DNA of 37,947 nt from Kiloniellales bacterium (GCA_022361275.1 JAKSBE010000185.1:1-37947); one strand, 5' to 3'. Shown: positions 1-8,392, counted from the stretch's first letter. Made by a program: numbers and translations. The notes: generated from the sequence alone by a model not told the origin.

Positions 1-11
1 AGAAGTGCGAG

Positions 12-137
12 CCGCCACCCTCACCCTTCGTCCCTCGACAAGCTCGGGATGAGGAGGCTCAGGGTGAGGGTGAGCCGTTTCAAGCACGTCGCCTCATCCG
101 CGCGTAGCGCCGGGCTGCGCCCCCTGTCGAAGGATGA
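12..137. repeat. Dispersed alphaproteobacterial intergenic repeat, two inverted copies
   Basis: This non-coding stretch holds two arms of a repeat of the 'ccttcgtccctcgac...ggatgagg' type, one forward (about 24-54) and one inverted (about 91-137, 'cctcatcc...tcgaaggatga'). The forward copy is bracketed by a perfect 12-bp inverted repeat, CACCCTCACCCT (16-27) and AGGGTGAGGGTG (61-72). The 16-mer cccttcgtccctcgac recurs exactly at 33637-33652. Repeats of this kind are common between genes in alphaproteobacteria. No coding function is visible. Confidence 0.6.
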
Positions 138-176
138 CCTCGGGCAAGGACTCCGGACTTTTTCAACAGCCTGTTG

Positions 177-218
177 GAGCAGCTTATCCGCGTTCGAATG
201 AACGCGGATAAGCTGCTC
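177..218. repeat. Perfect 19-bp stem-loop at the 3' end of phnF
   Basis: The arms gagcagcttatccgcgttc (177-195) and gaacgcggataagctgctc (200-218) are exact reverse complements around a 4-nt loop (gaat). The right arm touches the phnF stop codon (218-220). No T-tract follows on either strand, so it is not a textbook intrinsic terminator, but it could block read-through or protect the phnF mRNA end. It is preceded by 'gactttttcaacagcctgttgg', which is itself a small imperfect palindrome. Confidence 0.6.
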
Positions 219-964
219 TAGGCCGAAGCCGGCTGGCTGCGCAGCAGCACCTGGACGCGCTCGCCGGCGAAGCGGGTCCGGCCGAATTGGATCGGCTTGC
301 CGGCGTTGTCGGTGTTGACGCTGTCCGTGACCAGGATCGGACGGTTGGGCGGCTGCCGCAACAGGTCGGCGTCGCGCCGGCTCGGCATGCGCGCGACCAG
401 GCTGGTCCAGGCGCGCCGGTAGTCGCCGACGCCGTGGTGGGTCAGCGCCGCGGTGACCGATCCGGTTTCCGAGAAGACCTCGACCAGGTCCGGGAAGCGC
501 CGGGCCGGGAACCAGTTGCTCGCGGTGCTGATCGGCACGCCGTCGGAGAGGCTGAGCGTGTCGAGGCGCAGCACCTTCGTGCCGCTCCGGACTTCCAGGT
601 GCCGTGCCACCTCGGCCGGCGCCGCCAGCTCCCGCGCCTCCACGAGCTGGCCCGAGGGCTGATGGTCCTGGGCCGCGATGATCTCGCTGAAGCGGGTCCG
701 GCTGCCGATCGGGTAGTCGATGACCTGGTCCCGCACGAAGGTGCCGCGGCCCTGCTCGATCGACAGCAGGCCCGCCTCCGAGAGGGCCAGGAGCGCGCGG
801 CGTACGGTGTGCCGGTTGACGCCGAAGCGCTCCGACAGGCGGGCCTCCGTCGCGACCTGCTCGCCGGGCTTGAGCTTGCCGCCGGCGATCTCCTGGCGCA
901 GGCAGGTCTCGATCTGCCGCCAGGCCGCCACCCCGCTGCCGCGCTCGATTTCGAAAGCTGTCAT
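218..964 (-). CDS. phnF: PhnF, GntR/HutC-family regulator of phosphonate genes
   Basis: Transcriptional regulator of 248 residues, divergent from the C-P lyase operon. The N-terminal winged helix-turn-helix (about residues 13-80) begins with the typical ERGSGVAAWRQIE and contains RFGVNRHTVRRALLAL and GRGTFVRD. The C-terminal half (about 95-235) looks like a UTRA ligand-binding domain (YPIGSRTRFSEII, then LSLSDGVPISTASNWFPARRFP). This architecture and position are those of PhnF, which represses phn genes in other bacteria. The start chosen is the first ATG because the protein then begins as family members do. Notably, that ATG lies inside the candidate Pho box of the opposite operon, so PhoB binding could also affect phnF expression (inference). 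No strong ribosome binding site is seen. Confidence 0.9.
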   Translation of the reverse strand: MTAFEIERGSGVAAWRQIETCLRQEIAGGKLKPGEQVATEARLSERFGVNRHTVRRALLALSEAGLLSIEQGRGTFVRDQVIDYPIGSRTRFSEIIAAQDHQPSGQLVEARELAAPAEVARHLEVRSGTKVLRLDTLSLSDGVPISTASNWFPARRFPDLVEVFSETGSVTAALTHHGVGDYRRAWTSLVARMPSRRDADLLRQPPNRPILVTDSVNTDNAGKPIQFGRTRFAGERVQVLLRSQPASA

Positions 965-991
965 ATACTTGTCACCGAAGGCCGCTATGGT
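958..991 (+). promoter_or_regulatory. Pho box and -10 of the phn operon (phoA-like promoter)
   Basis: CTGTCAT-ATAC-TTGTCAC (958-975) is a two-repeat Pho box: the first 7-mer equals the consensus CTGTCAT and the second differs mainly at its first base. Ten bases later lies TATGGT (986-991), a -10-like hexamer. From memory, E. coli phoA has CTGTCATAAAGTTGTCAC, then 10 nt, then TATAGT, so the geometry is the same. There is no good -35, as expected for a PhoB-activated promoter. Transcription would start near 998, about 40 nt before phnG. Confidence 0.7.
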
Positions 992-998
992 CCGAAAA

Positions 999-1006
999 GT
1001 TTAGAC
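999..1006 (+). promoter_or_regulatory. phnF operator: Candidate PhnF (HutC-type) operator
   Basis: GTTTAGAC fits the HutC-subfamily GntR core GT-N-TA-N-AC and differs by one base from GTATAGAC, the core of the known mycobacterial PhnF site (from memory). It sits at the predicted transcription start of the phn operon, where a bound repressor would block initiation. The flanks are not strongly palindromic, so this remains a candidate. Confidence 0.35.
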
Positions 1007-1038
1007 GACTAGATGAATTTCGGAAAGGTTGAAGTGCG

Positions 1039-1491
1039 ATGCAGATCGCCGTCGAAGAGCGGAAGTGGGCCCTGGGCGTGCTTGCGCGCGCCGACGCCGA
1101 GGCCCTCTCGGCGCTCTGGGAGGCTTGGCCGAGCAAGCCCGGCTACACTTGGCTGAGGAAGCCGGAAAGCGGCCTGGTGATGGTGCGCGGCCGCATGGGC
1201 GGCGAGGGCGTGCCCTTCAACCTCGGCGAGATGACGGTAACCCGCTGCGCGCTGCGGCTGAAGGACGGCACCCAGGGCCACGCCTGCGTGCAGGGCCGCT
1301 CGGCCGCCAAGGCCGAGGTTTCGGCGCTGGTCGACGCCCTGCATCAGAGGTCCGAAGACCACGAGGCGGTACGGCGCGAGATCCTGCTGCCGCTGGAACG
1401 TTCCCTGGAGGCGTCGCGCGCGACCGCCGCGGCCGAGACTGCGGCCTCCCGGGTCGAGTTCTTCACCATGGCGCGAGGCGACAACGAATGA
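1039..1491 (+). CDS. phnG: PhnG, C-P lyase core subunit
   Basis: Small subunit (150 residues) of the cytoplasmic PhnGHIJ core complex that attaches phosphonate to the ribose of ATP with loss of adenine. The sequence has the family features: an N-terminal helix with ERKWALGVLARA, the LRKPESGLVMVRGRMGG strand region, the conserved NLGEMTVTRCALRL, and GHACVQGRSAAKAEVSALVDAL near the C-terminus. A GGAAAGG about 10 bases upstream supports the ATG chosen. It is the first gene of the operon, just downstream of the Pho box, and its stop overlaps the phnH start (ATGA), indicating translational coupling. Confidence 0.95.
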   Translation: MQIAVEERKWALGVLARADAEALSALWEAWPSKPGYTWLRKPESGLVMVRGRMGGEGVPFNLGEMTVTRCALRLKDGTQGHACVQGRSAAKAEVSALVDALHQRSEDHEAVRREILLPLERSLEASRATAAAETAASRVEFFTMARGDNE

Positions 1492-2087
1492 CTCCGGATC
1501 CCGTCCTGGAGGCCGGTTTCGCCGATCCCGTGCTGGACGGCCAGAACGCCTTTCGTTGCGTCCTGGAGGCCATGGCGCGTCCGGGCAGCCTCCAGGCGCT
1601 GACCGGCCTGCCGCCGGCGCCGGCGCCGCTTTCGCCGGTCGCCGCCGCGGTCGCGCTCACCCTGGTCGACCACGACACCCCGCTCTGGCTCGACCCGGCC
1701 CTCGCGGCGTCCCGGCCGCTGCGCGCCTGGCTGGCCTTCCACACCGGCGCGCCGATCGTCGAGTCCCAGGCCGAGGCCGGCTTCGCGCTGATCGCCGAGC
1801 CGCCGTCGATGCCGGCCCTCGACAGCTTCTCGCTCGGCAGCGAGGCCTATCCCGACCGCTCGACGACCCTGATTCTGCAGGTCCGAACCTTCGGCGACGA
1901 AGGACCGCTGCTTTCAGGACCCGGTCTGGCCGAGCCGCTGCGCTTCGACGCGGCGCCCCTGCCGGAGACCTTCTGGGCCCAGTTTCGGGGAAATCGCGCG
2001 CTCTTTCCGCGCGGCGTCGACGTCATACTGGCCGGGCCCGAGGCCCTGGCCGCACTTCCCCGTTCCCTAGAGGTGGAGGCCGACTGA
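1488..2087 (+). CDS. phnH: PhnH, C-P lyase core subunit
   Basis: Subunit of the PhnGHIJ complex, 199 residues, close to the usual length. Recognised by the N-terminal GFADPVLDGQNAFRCVLEAMARPG pattern, the proline/alanine-rich segment, LVDHDTPLWLDP, and the C-terminal GPGLAEPL...FRGNRALFPRGVDVILAGPEALAALPR. It overlaps phnG by 4 nt (ATGA) and is followed one base later by phnI, so the three core genes are translated as a unit. PhnH has no known catalytic residues of its own and is regarded as a structural partner of PhnG/PhnI. Confidence 0.95.
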   Translation: MTPDPVLEAGFADPVLDGQNAFRCVLEAMARPGSLQALTGLPPAPAPLSPVAAAVALTLVDHDTPLWLDPALAASRPLRAWLAFHTGAPIVESQAEAGFALIAEPPSMPALDSFSLGSEAYPDRSTTLILQVRTFGDEGPLLSGPGLAEPLRFDAAPLPETFWAQFRGNRALFPRGVDVILAGPEALAALPRSLEVEAD

Positions 2088-2088
2088 G

Positions 2089-3180
2089 ATGTACGTATCG
2101 GTCAAGGGCGGCGAGCGCGCGATTCGCAACGCCCACAGGCTGCTCGACAAGGCACGGCGCGGCGATCCCGAGGTCCCGGCGATCACGGCCGAGCAGATCG
2201 ACCAGCAGTTGACCCTGGCCGTCGACAGGGTCATGACCGAAGGCTCGCTCTACGACCGTGCGCTGGCCGCGCAAGCGATCAAGCAGGCGCGGGGCGACCT
2301 GATCGAGGCCATCTTCCTGGTCCGGGCCTACCGCACGACCTTGCCGCGCTTCGGCGCGTCGCGGCCGATCGACACGGGCGCCATGGTCCTGCGCCGGCGC
2401 ATCTCGGCGACCTTCAAGGACCTGCCCGGCGGTCAGCTGCTCGGGCCGACCTTCGACTACACCCACCGCCTGCTGGACTTCGACCTCGACGCCGAGCGGC
2501 CGGGCGAAGCGCTGGAGACCGCTGCGGCGGAGCTCGCGCCGGTGCCGCGGGTCACCGACATCCTCGGCCAGGACGGCCTGATCGAAGCGGAGCCCACGGG
2601 CGAGGGGCCGGTTGCCGACCTCACCCGGGATCCGCTGGACTTCCCCGCCGGCCGGGATCTGCGGCTACAGAGCCTGGCCCGGGGCGACGAGGGCTTCCTG
2701 CTGGCCCTGGGCTATTCGACCCAGCGTGGCTACGGCCGCACCCATCCCTTCGCGGGCGAGGTCCGGGTCGGCTTCGTCCAGGTCGAACTCCATCTGGAGG
2801 AGCTGGGCTTCGCCGTCGTGATCGGCGAGATCGAGGTCACCGAGGTCCAGAGCGTCAACCAGTTCAAGGGCTCGGCAACCGCGCCGCCGCAGTTCACCCG
2901 CGGCTACGGCCTGACCTTCGGCTTCTGCGAGCGCAAGGCCATGTCCATGGCGCTGGTCGACCGCGCCCTGCGCTGGCGGGAGCTGGGCGAGGACGACAAG
3001 GGCGCGCCGGCCCAGGACGAGGAGTTCGTCCTGTCCCATGCCGACAACGTGCAGGCCACGGGCTTCGTCGAGCACCTGAAGCTGCCGCACTACGTCGACT
3101 TCCAGTCCGAACTGGAGCTGGTCCGCAAGCTGCGCCGCGAGCTCGAAGAACGCCGCGCCGGTCTGGAGGCCGCCGAATGA
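2089..3180 (+). CDS. phnI: PhnI, nucleosidase subunit of C-P lyase
   Basis: 363-residue core subunit. With PhnG, PhnH and PhnL it catalyses the exchange of adenine on ATP for the phosphonate, yielding alpha-D-ribose 1-methylphosphonate 5-triphosphate when methylphosphonate is the substrate. The start MYVSVKGGERAIRNAHRLL, TYDHRLLDF-like TFDYTHRLLDFDLD, and the long conserved block GYSTQRGYGRTHPFAGEVRVGFVQVE are diagnostic. The C-terminal part ends FVEHLKLPHYVDFQSELELVRKLR, followed by a charged coiled tail. It overlaps phnJ by 4 nt. Confidence 0.95.
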   Translation: MYVSVKGGERAIRNAHRLLDKARRGDPEVPAITAEQIDQQLTLAVDRVMTEGSLYDRALAAQAIKQARGDLIEAIFLVRAYRTTLPRFGASRPIDTGAMVLRRRISATFKDLPGGQLLGPTFDYTHRLLDFDLDAERPGEALETAAAELAPVPRVTDILGQDGLIEAEPTGEGPVADLTRDPLDFPAGRDLRLQSLARGDEGFLLALGYSTQRGYGRTHPFAGEVRVGFVQVELHLEELGFAVVIGEIEVTEVQSVNQFKGSATAPPQFTRGYGLTFGFCERKAMSMALVDRALRWRELGEDDKGAPAQDEEFVLSHADNVQATGFVEHLKLPHYVDFQSELELVRKLRRELEERRAGLEAAE

Positions 3181-4034
3181 GACGCCCCGATCCCGCATAC
3201 AACTTCGCCTATCTGGACGAGCAGACCAAGCGGATGGTCCGCCGCGCGATCCTCAAGGCCGTGGCGATCCCCGGCTACCAGGTGCCCTTCGCCAGCCGCG
3301 AGATGCCCATGCCCTACGGCTGGGGCACCGGCGGCGTCCAGGTGACCGCGGCCCTGCTCGGCCCCGAGGACGTGCTGAAGGTGATCGACCAGGGCGCGGA
3401 CGACACGACCAACGCCGTCTCCATCCGCGCCTTCTTCAGGCGCACGGCCGGCGTCGCCACCACTGAGCGGACGGACGAGGCGACGATCATCCAGACCCGC
3501 CACCGGATCCCGGAAACGCCGCTGACGGCGAAGCAGATCCTCGTCTACCAGGTGCCGATCCCGGAGCCGCTGCGCTTCCTCGAGCCGCGCGAGACCGAGA
3601 CCCGGGTGATGCACGCGCTGCAGGACTACGGCCTGATGCACGTGAAGCTCTACGAGGACATCGCGACTCACGGCCACATCGCCACGACCTATGCCTATCC
3701 GGTGAAGGTCAACGGGCGCTACGTCACCGATCCCTCGCCGACGCCCAAGTTCGACAATCCCAAGATGCATCGCATGGCGGCGCTGCAGCTCTTCGGGGCC
3801 GGGCGCGAGCAGCGCATCTACGCCATCCCGCCCCACACCGAGGTCGTCAGCCTCGACTTCGAGGACCATCCCTTTTCCGTGCAGAAGTGGGACCGCCCCT
3901 GCGAGCTCTGCGGCGCGACGGACAGTTTCCTCGACGAGGTGGTCATGGATGATCAGGGCCAGCGCATGTTCGTCTGCTCGGACAGCGACCACTGCGCGCG
4001 CCGCTGCAGCGAGCAGCCGGAGGCCGCGGCATGA
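3177..4034 (+). CDS. phnJ: PhnJ, radical SAM C-P lyase
   Basis: The catalytic radical-SAM enzyme (285 residues) that cleaves the C-P bond of ribose-1-phosphonate 5-phosphate, giving the alkane and the 1,2-cyclic phosphate. The cysteines are all present: C242-x2-C245, C267, and C273 correspond one-for-one, shifted by one residue, to E. coli C241, C244, C266 and C272 (from memory); a further C277 follows. The GWGTGGVQV motif carries the radical-forming glycine near residue 32. The opening NFAYLDEQTKRMVRRAILKAVAIPGYQVPF is typical. The enzyme therefore appears fully active. It overlaps phnI upstream and phnK downstream by 4 nt each. Confidence 0.97.
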   Translation: MRRPDPAYNFAYLDEQTKRMVRRAILKAVAIPGYQVPFASREMPMPYGWGTGGVQVTAALLGPEDVLKVIDQGADDTTNAVSIRAFFRRTAGVATTERTDEATIIQTRHRIPETPLTAKQILVYQVPIPEPLRFLEPRETETRVMHALQDYGLMHVKLYEDIATHGHIATTYAYPVKVNGRYVTDPSPTPKFDNPKMHRMAALQLFGAGREQRIYAIPPHTEVVSLDFEDHPFSVQKWDRPCELCGATDSFLDEVVMDDQGQRMFVCSDSDHCARRCSEQPEAAA

Positions 4035-4819
4035 CGGGCGAAACCGGAATGACGCCCCTGCTGGAAGCCAGCCGGGTAACCGTGCTCTACGGCCGCCAGG
4101 TCGGCTGCTGCGAGGTCAGCCTCGACCTCTGGCCCGGCGAAGTCCTTGCCGTCGTGGGCGAATCCGGCTCCGGGAAGACCACGCTGCTGCGTTGCCTGGC
4201 AGGTATGCTGCCGCCGACCCATGGCCGGATCGACTATCGCCTGCGGGATGGCGGGATCGAGGACATCTACACCATGACCGAGGCCCGGCGCCGGGCCCTG
4301 CAGCGCAGCGACTGGGGCTTCGTCTATCAGACGCCGGCCGACGGCCTGCGCATGACCGTCTCGGCCGGTGCCAACGTCGGCGAGCGGCTCATGGCCCTCG
4401 GCTACCGCCATTACGGCGAGATCCGCCAGGAGGCCTTGGCCTGGCTCGAGCGCCTGGAGATCGATACCGCACGGATCGACGAGCGGCCCGAGGCCTTCTC
4501 GGGCGGCATGCGCCAGCGGCTGCAGATCGCACGCAACCTGGTGACGGCGCCGCGGCTCGTCTTCATGGACGAGCCGACCGGCGGCCTCGACGTCTCGGTC
4601 CAGGCCCGGATCCTCGACACCCTGCGCGGCCTGGTCCGCGACATGGGCCTCTCGGTGATCCTGGTGACCCACGACCTCGGCGTCGCCCGGCTGCTCGCCG
4701 ACCGCATGCTGGTGATGAAGGACGGCCGGGTCGTCGAGGAGGGGCTGACCGACCAGATCCTCGAAGACCCGCAGCACGCCTACGCCCAGCTTCTCGTCTC
4801 CTCGATCCTCCAGGCCTGA
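4031..4819 (+). CDS. phnK: PhnK, ABC-type ATPase of the C-P lyase complex
   Basis: 262-residue ABC ATPase without a membrane partner; PhnK docks on the PhnGHIJ core and is needed for C-P lyase activity in vivo. It has Walker A GESGSGKTT, Q-loop FVYQTP, signature SGGMRQRLQIARN, Walker B LVFMDEPTGGLD and the H-loop LVTHDLG. It resembles oligopeptide-importer ATPases, as PhnK does generally, but its place between phnJ and phnL fixes the identity. An internal ATG six codons downstream (MTPLLEASRV) is an alternative start; the upstream ATG is chosen because of the ATGA overlap with phnJ. Confidence 0.95.
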   Translation: MTGETGMTPLLEASRVTVLYGRQVGCCEVSLDLWPGEVLAVVGESGSGKTTLLRCLAGMLPPTHGRIDYRLRDGGIEDIYTMTEARRRALQRSDWGFVYQTPADGLRMTVSAGANVGERLMALGYRHYGEIRQEALAWLERLEIDTARIDERPEAFSGGMRQRLQIARNLVTAPRLVFMDEPTGGLDVSVQARILDTLRGLVRDMGLSVILVTHDLGVARLLADRMLVMKDGRVVEEGLTDQILEDPQHAYAQLLVSSILQA

Positions 4820-4822
4820 GCC

Positions 4823-5521
4823 ATGCCCCCTGTCCTGCAACTCCGCGACGTCGAAAAGAGCTTCCGGCTTCACCTCCGGAGCGGCACCCGGCTCCCGGTG
4901 ATCCGCGGCGCCGCCTTCGAGGTCGCGGCCGGGGAATGCGCGGTCCTGCACGGCCCCTCCGGCAGCGGCAAGAGCTCGCTGCTCAAGATGATCTACGGCA
5001 CCTACCCCTGCGACGCCGGCGAGATCCGGATCGAGACCGGGGGCGCGGCGGTGGACGTCGCGACGGCGGACACGCCCGGCCTGCGTCGCCTGAGGCGCGA
5101 TACGGTGGGCTACGTCAGCCAGTTCCTGCGGGTCATCCCGCGGGTCGCCGCGCTGGACATCGTGGCCGAGCCGGTGATCAGCCGCGGCGGTACGCCCGAG
5201 ACGGCCAGGGTGCGGGCGGCGGATCTGCTTGCACGGCTCAACCTGCCGGAGCGGCTCTGGTCGCTGCCGCCGGCCACCTTCTCCGGCGGCGAGCAGCAGC
5301 GGGTCAACATCGCCCGGGGCTTCGCGCGTCCTTATCCCCTGCTGCTGCTGGACGAGCCGACGGCATCCCTGGACGCGGAGAACCGTCGGGCGGTCGTCGG
5401 CCTGATCGAGGAGGCCAGGGCCGGGGGCGCGGCCATCCTCGGGATCTTCCACGACGAGGACGTCCGCGAGCGGCTGGCCGACCGGATCATCGACGTCGGC
5501 GGCTTCGCCGCGGCGGCCTGA
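4823..5521 (+). CDS. phnL: PhnL, ABC-type ATPase of the C-P lyase pathway
   Basis: 232-residue ABC ATPase of the LolD-like type. Walker A is GPSGSGKSS, the Q-loop is GYVSQFLRVIPRV (typical of PhnL), the signature is SGGEQQRVNIARG, and Walker B is LLLLDEPTASLD. PhnL supports the nucleosidase step of PhnI and forms a dimer with PhnK on the core complex. It begins 3 nt after phnK. A 101-nt gap to phnC follows, the longest gap inside the operon. It contains a strong AGGAGG for phnC but no convincing promoter. Confidence 0.95.
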   Translation: MPPVLQLRDVEKSFRLHLRSGTRLPVIRGAAFEVAAGECAVLHGPSGSGKSSLLKMIYGTYPCDAGEIRIETGGAAVDVATADTPGLRRLRRDTVGYVSQFLRVIPRVAALDIVAEPVISRGGTPETARVRAADLLARLNLPERLWSLPPATFSGGEQQRVNIARGFARPYPLLLLDEPTASLDAENRRAVVGLIEEARAGGAAILGIFHDEDVRERLADRIIDVGGFAAAA

Positions 5522-5622
5522 AGACGCGAAGAGATGTCACCCAGGCGTAACCGAAGGGACATGCGGCGGTGGCAGAAGGATTCGATCGGCGACGCTTGTG
5601 GCATAGGATGTAGGAGGCCTGG

Positions 5623-6462
5623 ATGACGGCGATCGAGATAGACCGGCTGAGCAAGACCTATGGCGGGCGGAAGGCTTTGAACGCCGTCAGCCTGCGTGTC
5701 GAGCCCGGAGAGCGGGTCGCCCTGATCGGTGCCTCCGGGTCGGGCAAGTCGACGCTGATCCGGCACATCTCGGGGCTGATCAAGTCCGACGCCGAGACCT
5801 GCTGCAAGGTCACGGTCCACGGCCGGCCCGTGCAGGAGGCCGGTTCCCTCTCGAAGGGCGCCAAGGAAACCCGGCGGGAGATCGGCCTGATCTTCCAGCA
5901 GTTCAACCTGGTCGGCCGCCTCACCGTGCTGACCAACGTTCTGACCGGCCTCCTCGGCCGGGTCCCGCCGCTGCGCGGCGGCCTGATGCTCTTCACCCGC
6001 GAGGAGAAGCTGCTGGCGATGCGGGCCCTGGAACGGGTCGGGATCGCCGAGACGGCGCTGCAGCGCGCCTCGACCCTCTCGGGCGGCCAGCAGCAGCGCG
6101 CTGCCATCGCCCGTGCCATGGTCCAGGAAGCCAGGATCCTGCTGGCGGACGAGCCCATCGCCTCGCTGGATCCCGCCTCGGCCAAGCGGGTCATGGAGAA
6201 CCTGTCGGCCCTCAACGAGACCGACGGCGTGACCCTGCTGGTCTCGCTGCACCAGGTCGAGTACGCGCGCCACTACTTTCCCCGGACGATCGCCCTGAGG
6301 GACGGAGAGATCGCCTACGACGGGCCCAGCGAGTCGCTGTCACGCGCCGCGTTGCAGGACCTCTACGGCGATGCCAGCGAAGAGCTGATCCTGCCCGAGG
6401 CGACCCAAGTGCCGCGGCCGCAGACGCCGGCCGCGGCCCGGCTCGACACCGCGGTGGCCTGA
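5623..6462 (+). CDS. phnC: PhnC, phosphonate importer ATPase
   Basis: ATP-binding subunit (279 residues) of the PhnCDE importer. It carries GASGSGKST (Walker A), the Q-loop IGLIFQQFNLVGRLTVLTNVLTG that is characteristic of PhnC, signature SGGQQQRAAIARAMVQ, Walker B ILLADEPIASLDP and H-loop SLHQVEYAR. The start is supported by TAGGAGG 6-12 nt upstream. The C-terminal extension after the ATPase core (PEATQVPRPQTPAAARLDTAVA) is low-complexity and probably not important for activity. It is followed 48 nt later by phnD. Confidence 0.95.
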   Translation: MTAIEIDRLSKTYGGRKALNAVSLRVEPGERVALIGASGSGKSTLIRHISGLIKSDAETCCKVTVHGRPVQEAGSLSKGAKETRREIGLIFQQFNLVGRLTVLTNVLTGLLGRVPPLRGGLMLFTREEKLLAMRALERVGIAETALQRASTLSGGQQQRAAIARAMVQEARILLADEPIASLDPASAKRVMENLSALNETDGVTLLVSLHQVEYARHYFPRTIALRDGEIAYDGPSESLSRAALQDLYGDASEELILPEATQVPRPQTPAAARLDTAVA

Positions 6463-6510
6463 GCCGCAAGACCGCGTCGCGACAAACCCATCAGAGTGGA
6501 GCCCAAGATC

Positions 6511-7500
6511 ATGAATACCGTCATAAAGGGTCTCGCGGCCGCCGGCCTCTCGGCCTGCATCAGCACCGCCGCGGCCGCCGAGACGCTGAACTTCGGCATC
6601 ATATCGACCGAGTCCAGCCAGAACCTGAAGACCGTCTGGCAGCCCTTCCTGGACGCCATGGAGGCCGAGACCGGGCTCGACGTGAAGCCCTTCTTCGCCT
6701 CGGACTACGCCGGCGTCATCGAAGGCATGCGCTTCGACAAGGTCGACGTCGCCTGGTTCGGCAACAAGTCGGCCATGGAGGCGGTCGACCGTGCCAAGGG
6801 CGAGGTCTTCGCCCAGACCGTCGACAGCGAAGGCAACCCCGGCTACTGGTCGCTGCTGATCACCCACGTCGACAGCCCGCTGGCCAAGGTCGACGACGTG
6901 CTGGCCTGCGACAAGTCGCTGAACTTCGGCCTCGGCGACCCCAACTCGACCTCGGGCTTCCTGGTGCCGACCACCTTCGTCTTCGCCGAGCGCGGCGTCG
7001 ATCCGAGGGACTGCTACAAGCGGGTCACCAACGCCAACCACGAGACCAACGCCCTGGCCGTCGCCAACAAGCAGGTCGACTTCGCGACCAACAACACCGA
7101 GAACCTGCGCCGCCTGGAGAAGACCCATCCGGAGCAGCGCGCCAAGATCAAGGTCATCTGGCAGTCGCCGCTGATCCCCTCCGACCCGCTGGTCTGGCGC
7201 CAGGATCTGGACGCTGCGACGAAGCAGAAGATCTACACCTTCGTCATGACCTACGGCCGGCTCGGCACGCCGGAGCAGGTCAAGGCCGCGCGCGACGTCC
7301 TCGCCAGCCTGCAGTGGGCGCCCTTCAAGCCCTCGTCGGACGCCCAGCTCTACCCGATCCGGGTGCTGGCCATCTCCAAGGAGATGAACAAGGTCCTGGC
7401 GAGCGAGATGTCGGAGGCCGACAAGAAGGCCAAGATCGCCGAACTGGAGGCCGAGAAGGCCAAGTACGACAAGCTGATGGCCACGGTGCCGCAGTCCTGA
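6511..7500 (+). CDS. phnD: PhnD, periplasmic phosphonate-binding protein
   Basis: Solute-binding protein of 329 residues. Residues 1-22 form a Sec signal peptide ([18 protein letters not shown], cleavage after AAA). The mature part has the PhnD hallmarks [38 protein letters not shown] and [19 protein letters not shown], where a tyrosine/serine/threonine-lined pocket holds the phosphonate. The ORF track starts at a GTG 15 nt upstream, but the ATG at 6511 is preferred because it places GGAG about 9 nt upstream and opens the signal peptide correctly. A GC-rich stem-loop separates it from phnE. Confidence 0.95.
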   Translation: MNTVIKGLAAAGLSACISTAAAAETLNFGIISTESSQNLKTVWQPFLDAMEAETGLDVKPFFASDYAGVIEGMRFDKVDVAWFGNKSAMEAVDRAKGEVFAQTVDSEGNPGYWSLLITHVDSPLAKVDDVLACDKSLNFGLGDPNSTSGFLVPTTFVFAERGVDPRDCYKRVTNANHETNALAVANKQVDFATNNTENLRRLEKTHPEQRAKIKVIWQSPLIPSDPLVWRQDLDAATKQKIYTFVMTYGRLGTPEQVKAARDVLASLQWAPFKPSSDAQLYPIRVLAISKEMNKVLASEMSEADKKAKIAELEAEKAKYDKLMATVPQS

Positions 7501-7512
7501 GCCGCAGGCGCA

Positions 7513-7549
7513 GGGGCGCCCCGCGCTGCGGCGCTTCGCCGGGCGCCCC
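7513..7549 (+). other. Intercistronic stem-loop between phnD and phnE
   Basis: GGGGCGCCC (7513-7521) and GGGCGCCCC (7541-7549) form a perfect 9-bp GC stem, with an inner GC-rich loop, 12 nt after the phnD stop and 30 nt before phnE. No T-tract follows, so it is more likely a 3'-end stabiliser or attenuator that keeps binding-protein mRNA more abundant than permease mRNA than a full terminator (inference from malE-malF-like cases). Equivalent structures follow the other two binding-protein genes in this window. Confidence 0.55.
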
Positions 7550-7579
7550 CGCCGATTGCCAGCGAAAAGGCTTCGCGAG

Positions 7580-8392
7580 ATGACCGTGATATCGCCCGAG
7601 ACCACCGAGACCATCGCGCTGCCGACCCGCGACTGGCGGCATACCGCCTATCGCTGGATGATCGGCGGGGCGGTGGCCTTCGCCCTGCTCTGGAGCTGGG
7701 CGCCGGCGGAGATGTACCGCTTCGTCAGCCTCTTCACCGACGCCGGCAACATGGCGGAGTACGCCTCCGGCTTCCTGAGTCCCAATTTCCTCGACTGGGA
7801 GTATTACGTCGAGGAGATGATCCTCACGGTGCAGATCGCGGTCTGGGGCACGGGGCTCGCGGTCGTCGCCTCGGTGCCCTTCGGCATCCTCTCCTCCTCG
7901 AACATGGCGCCCGTCTGGATCGTGCAGCCGGTGCGCCGGCTGATGGACGCCTTCCGTGCGATCAACGAACTGGTCTTCGCGGTGCTCTTCGTCGTCGCGG
8001 TGGGCTTGGGACCCTTCGCCGGGGTCATGGCGCTCTTCCTCCACACCACCGGCACCCTGGCCAAGCTCTACTCCGAGGCGGTGGAGGCCATCGATCCCCG
8101 CCCGGTCGAGGGTATCCGCGCGACCGGCGCGACGCGCCTGCAGGAGATCGTCTTCGGCGTGATCCCGCAGGTCCTGCCGCTCTGGATCTCGGTCTCGCTC
8201 TACCGCTTCGAGGCCAACGTCCGCTCGGCGACGGTGCTGGGCCTGGTCGGTGCCGGCGGCATCGGTCAGGTGCTTTTCGAATCGATCCGCGGGTTCATGT
8301 ACGCCGAGAGCGCGGCGATCCTGATCATCGTCATCATCACCGTCAGCATCGTGGATCTGCTGTCGCAACAGCTCCGCAAGCTCGCGATATGA
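7580..8392 (+). CDS. phnE: PhnE, phosphonate importer permease
   Basis: Inner-membrane permease of 270 residues with about six membrane segments. The N-terminal cytoplasmic part is followed by a first helix ([23 protein letters not shown]). The core has [25 protein letters not shown], the PhnE-specific [27 protein letters not shown] and the EAA-like loop [32 protein letters not shown], which contacts PhnC. The track's TTG at 7556 is less likely than the ATG at 7580. The stop overlaps the phnM start (ATGA). Only one permease gene is present, so it probably acts as a homodimer. Confidence 0.95.
   Translation: MTVISPETTETIALPTRDWRHTAYRWMIGGAVAFALLWSWAPAEMYRFVSLFTDAGNMAEYASGFLSPNFLDWEYYVEEMILTVQIAVWGTGLAVVASVPFGILSSSNMAPVWIVQPVRRLMDAFRAINELVFAVLFVVAVGLGPFAGVMALFLHTTGTLAKLYSEAVEAIDPRPVEGIRATGATRLQEIVFGVIPQVLPLWISVSLYRFEANVRSATVLGLVGAGGIGQVLFESIRGFMYAESAAILIIVIITVSIVDLLSQQLRKLAI

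Noticed and set aside
3949-5550. 533-residue plus-strand ORF and 499-residue minus-strand ORF over phnK and phnL
   Set aside because: Shadows of the two ATPase genes, whose Walker and signature motifs are in the frames annotated.
5534-5562. Possible second Pho box upstream of phnC (ATGTCAC, GCGTAAC, GGGACAT at 11-nt steps)
   Set aside because: Only the first 7-mer is a fair match, and no -10-like hexamer lies at the expected distance. phnC is more simply read from the main phn promoter.
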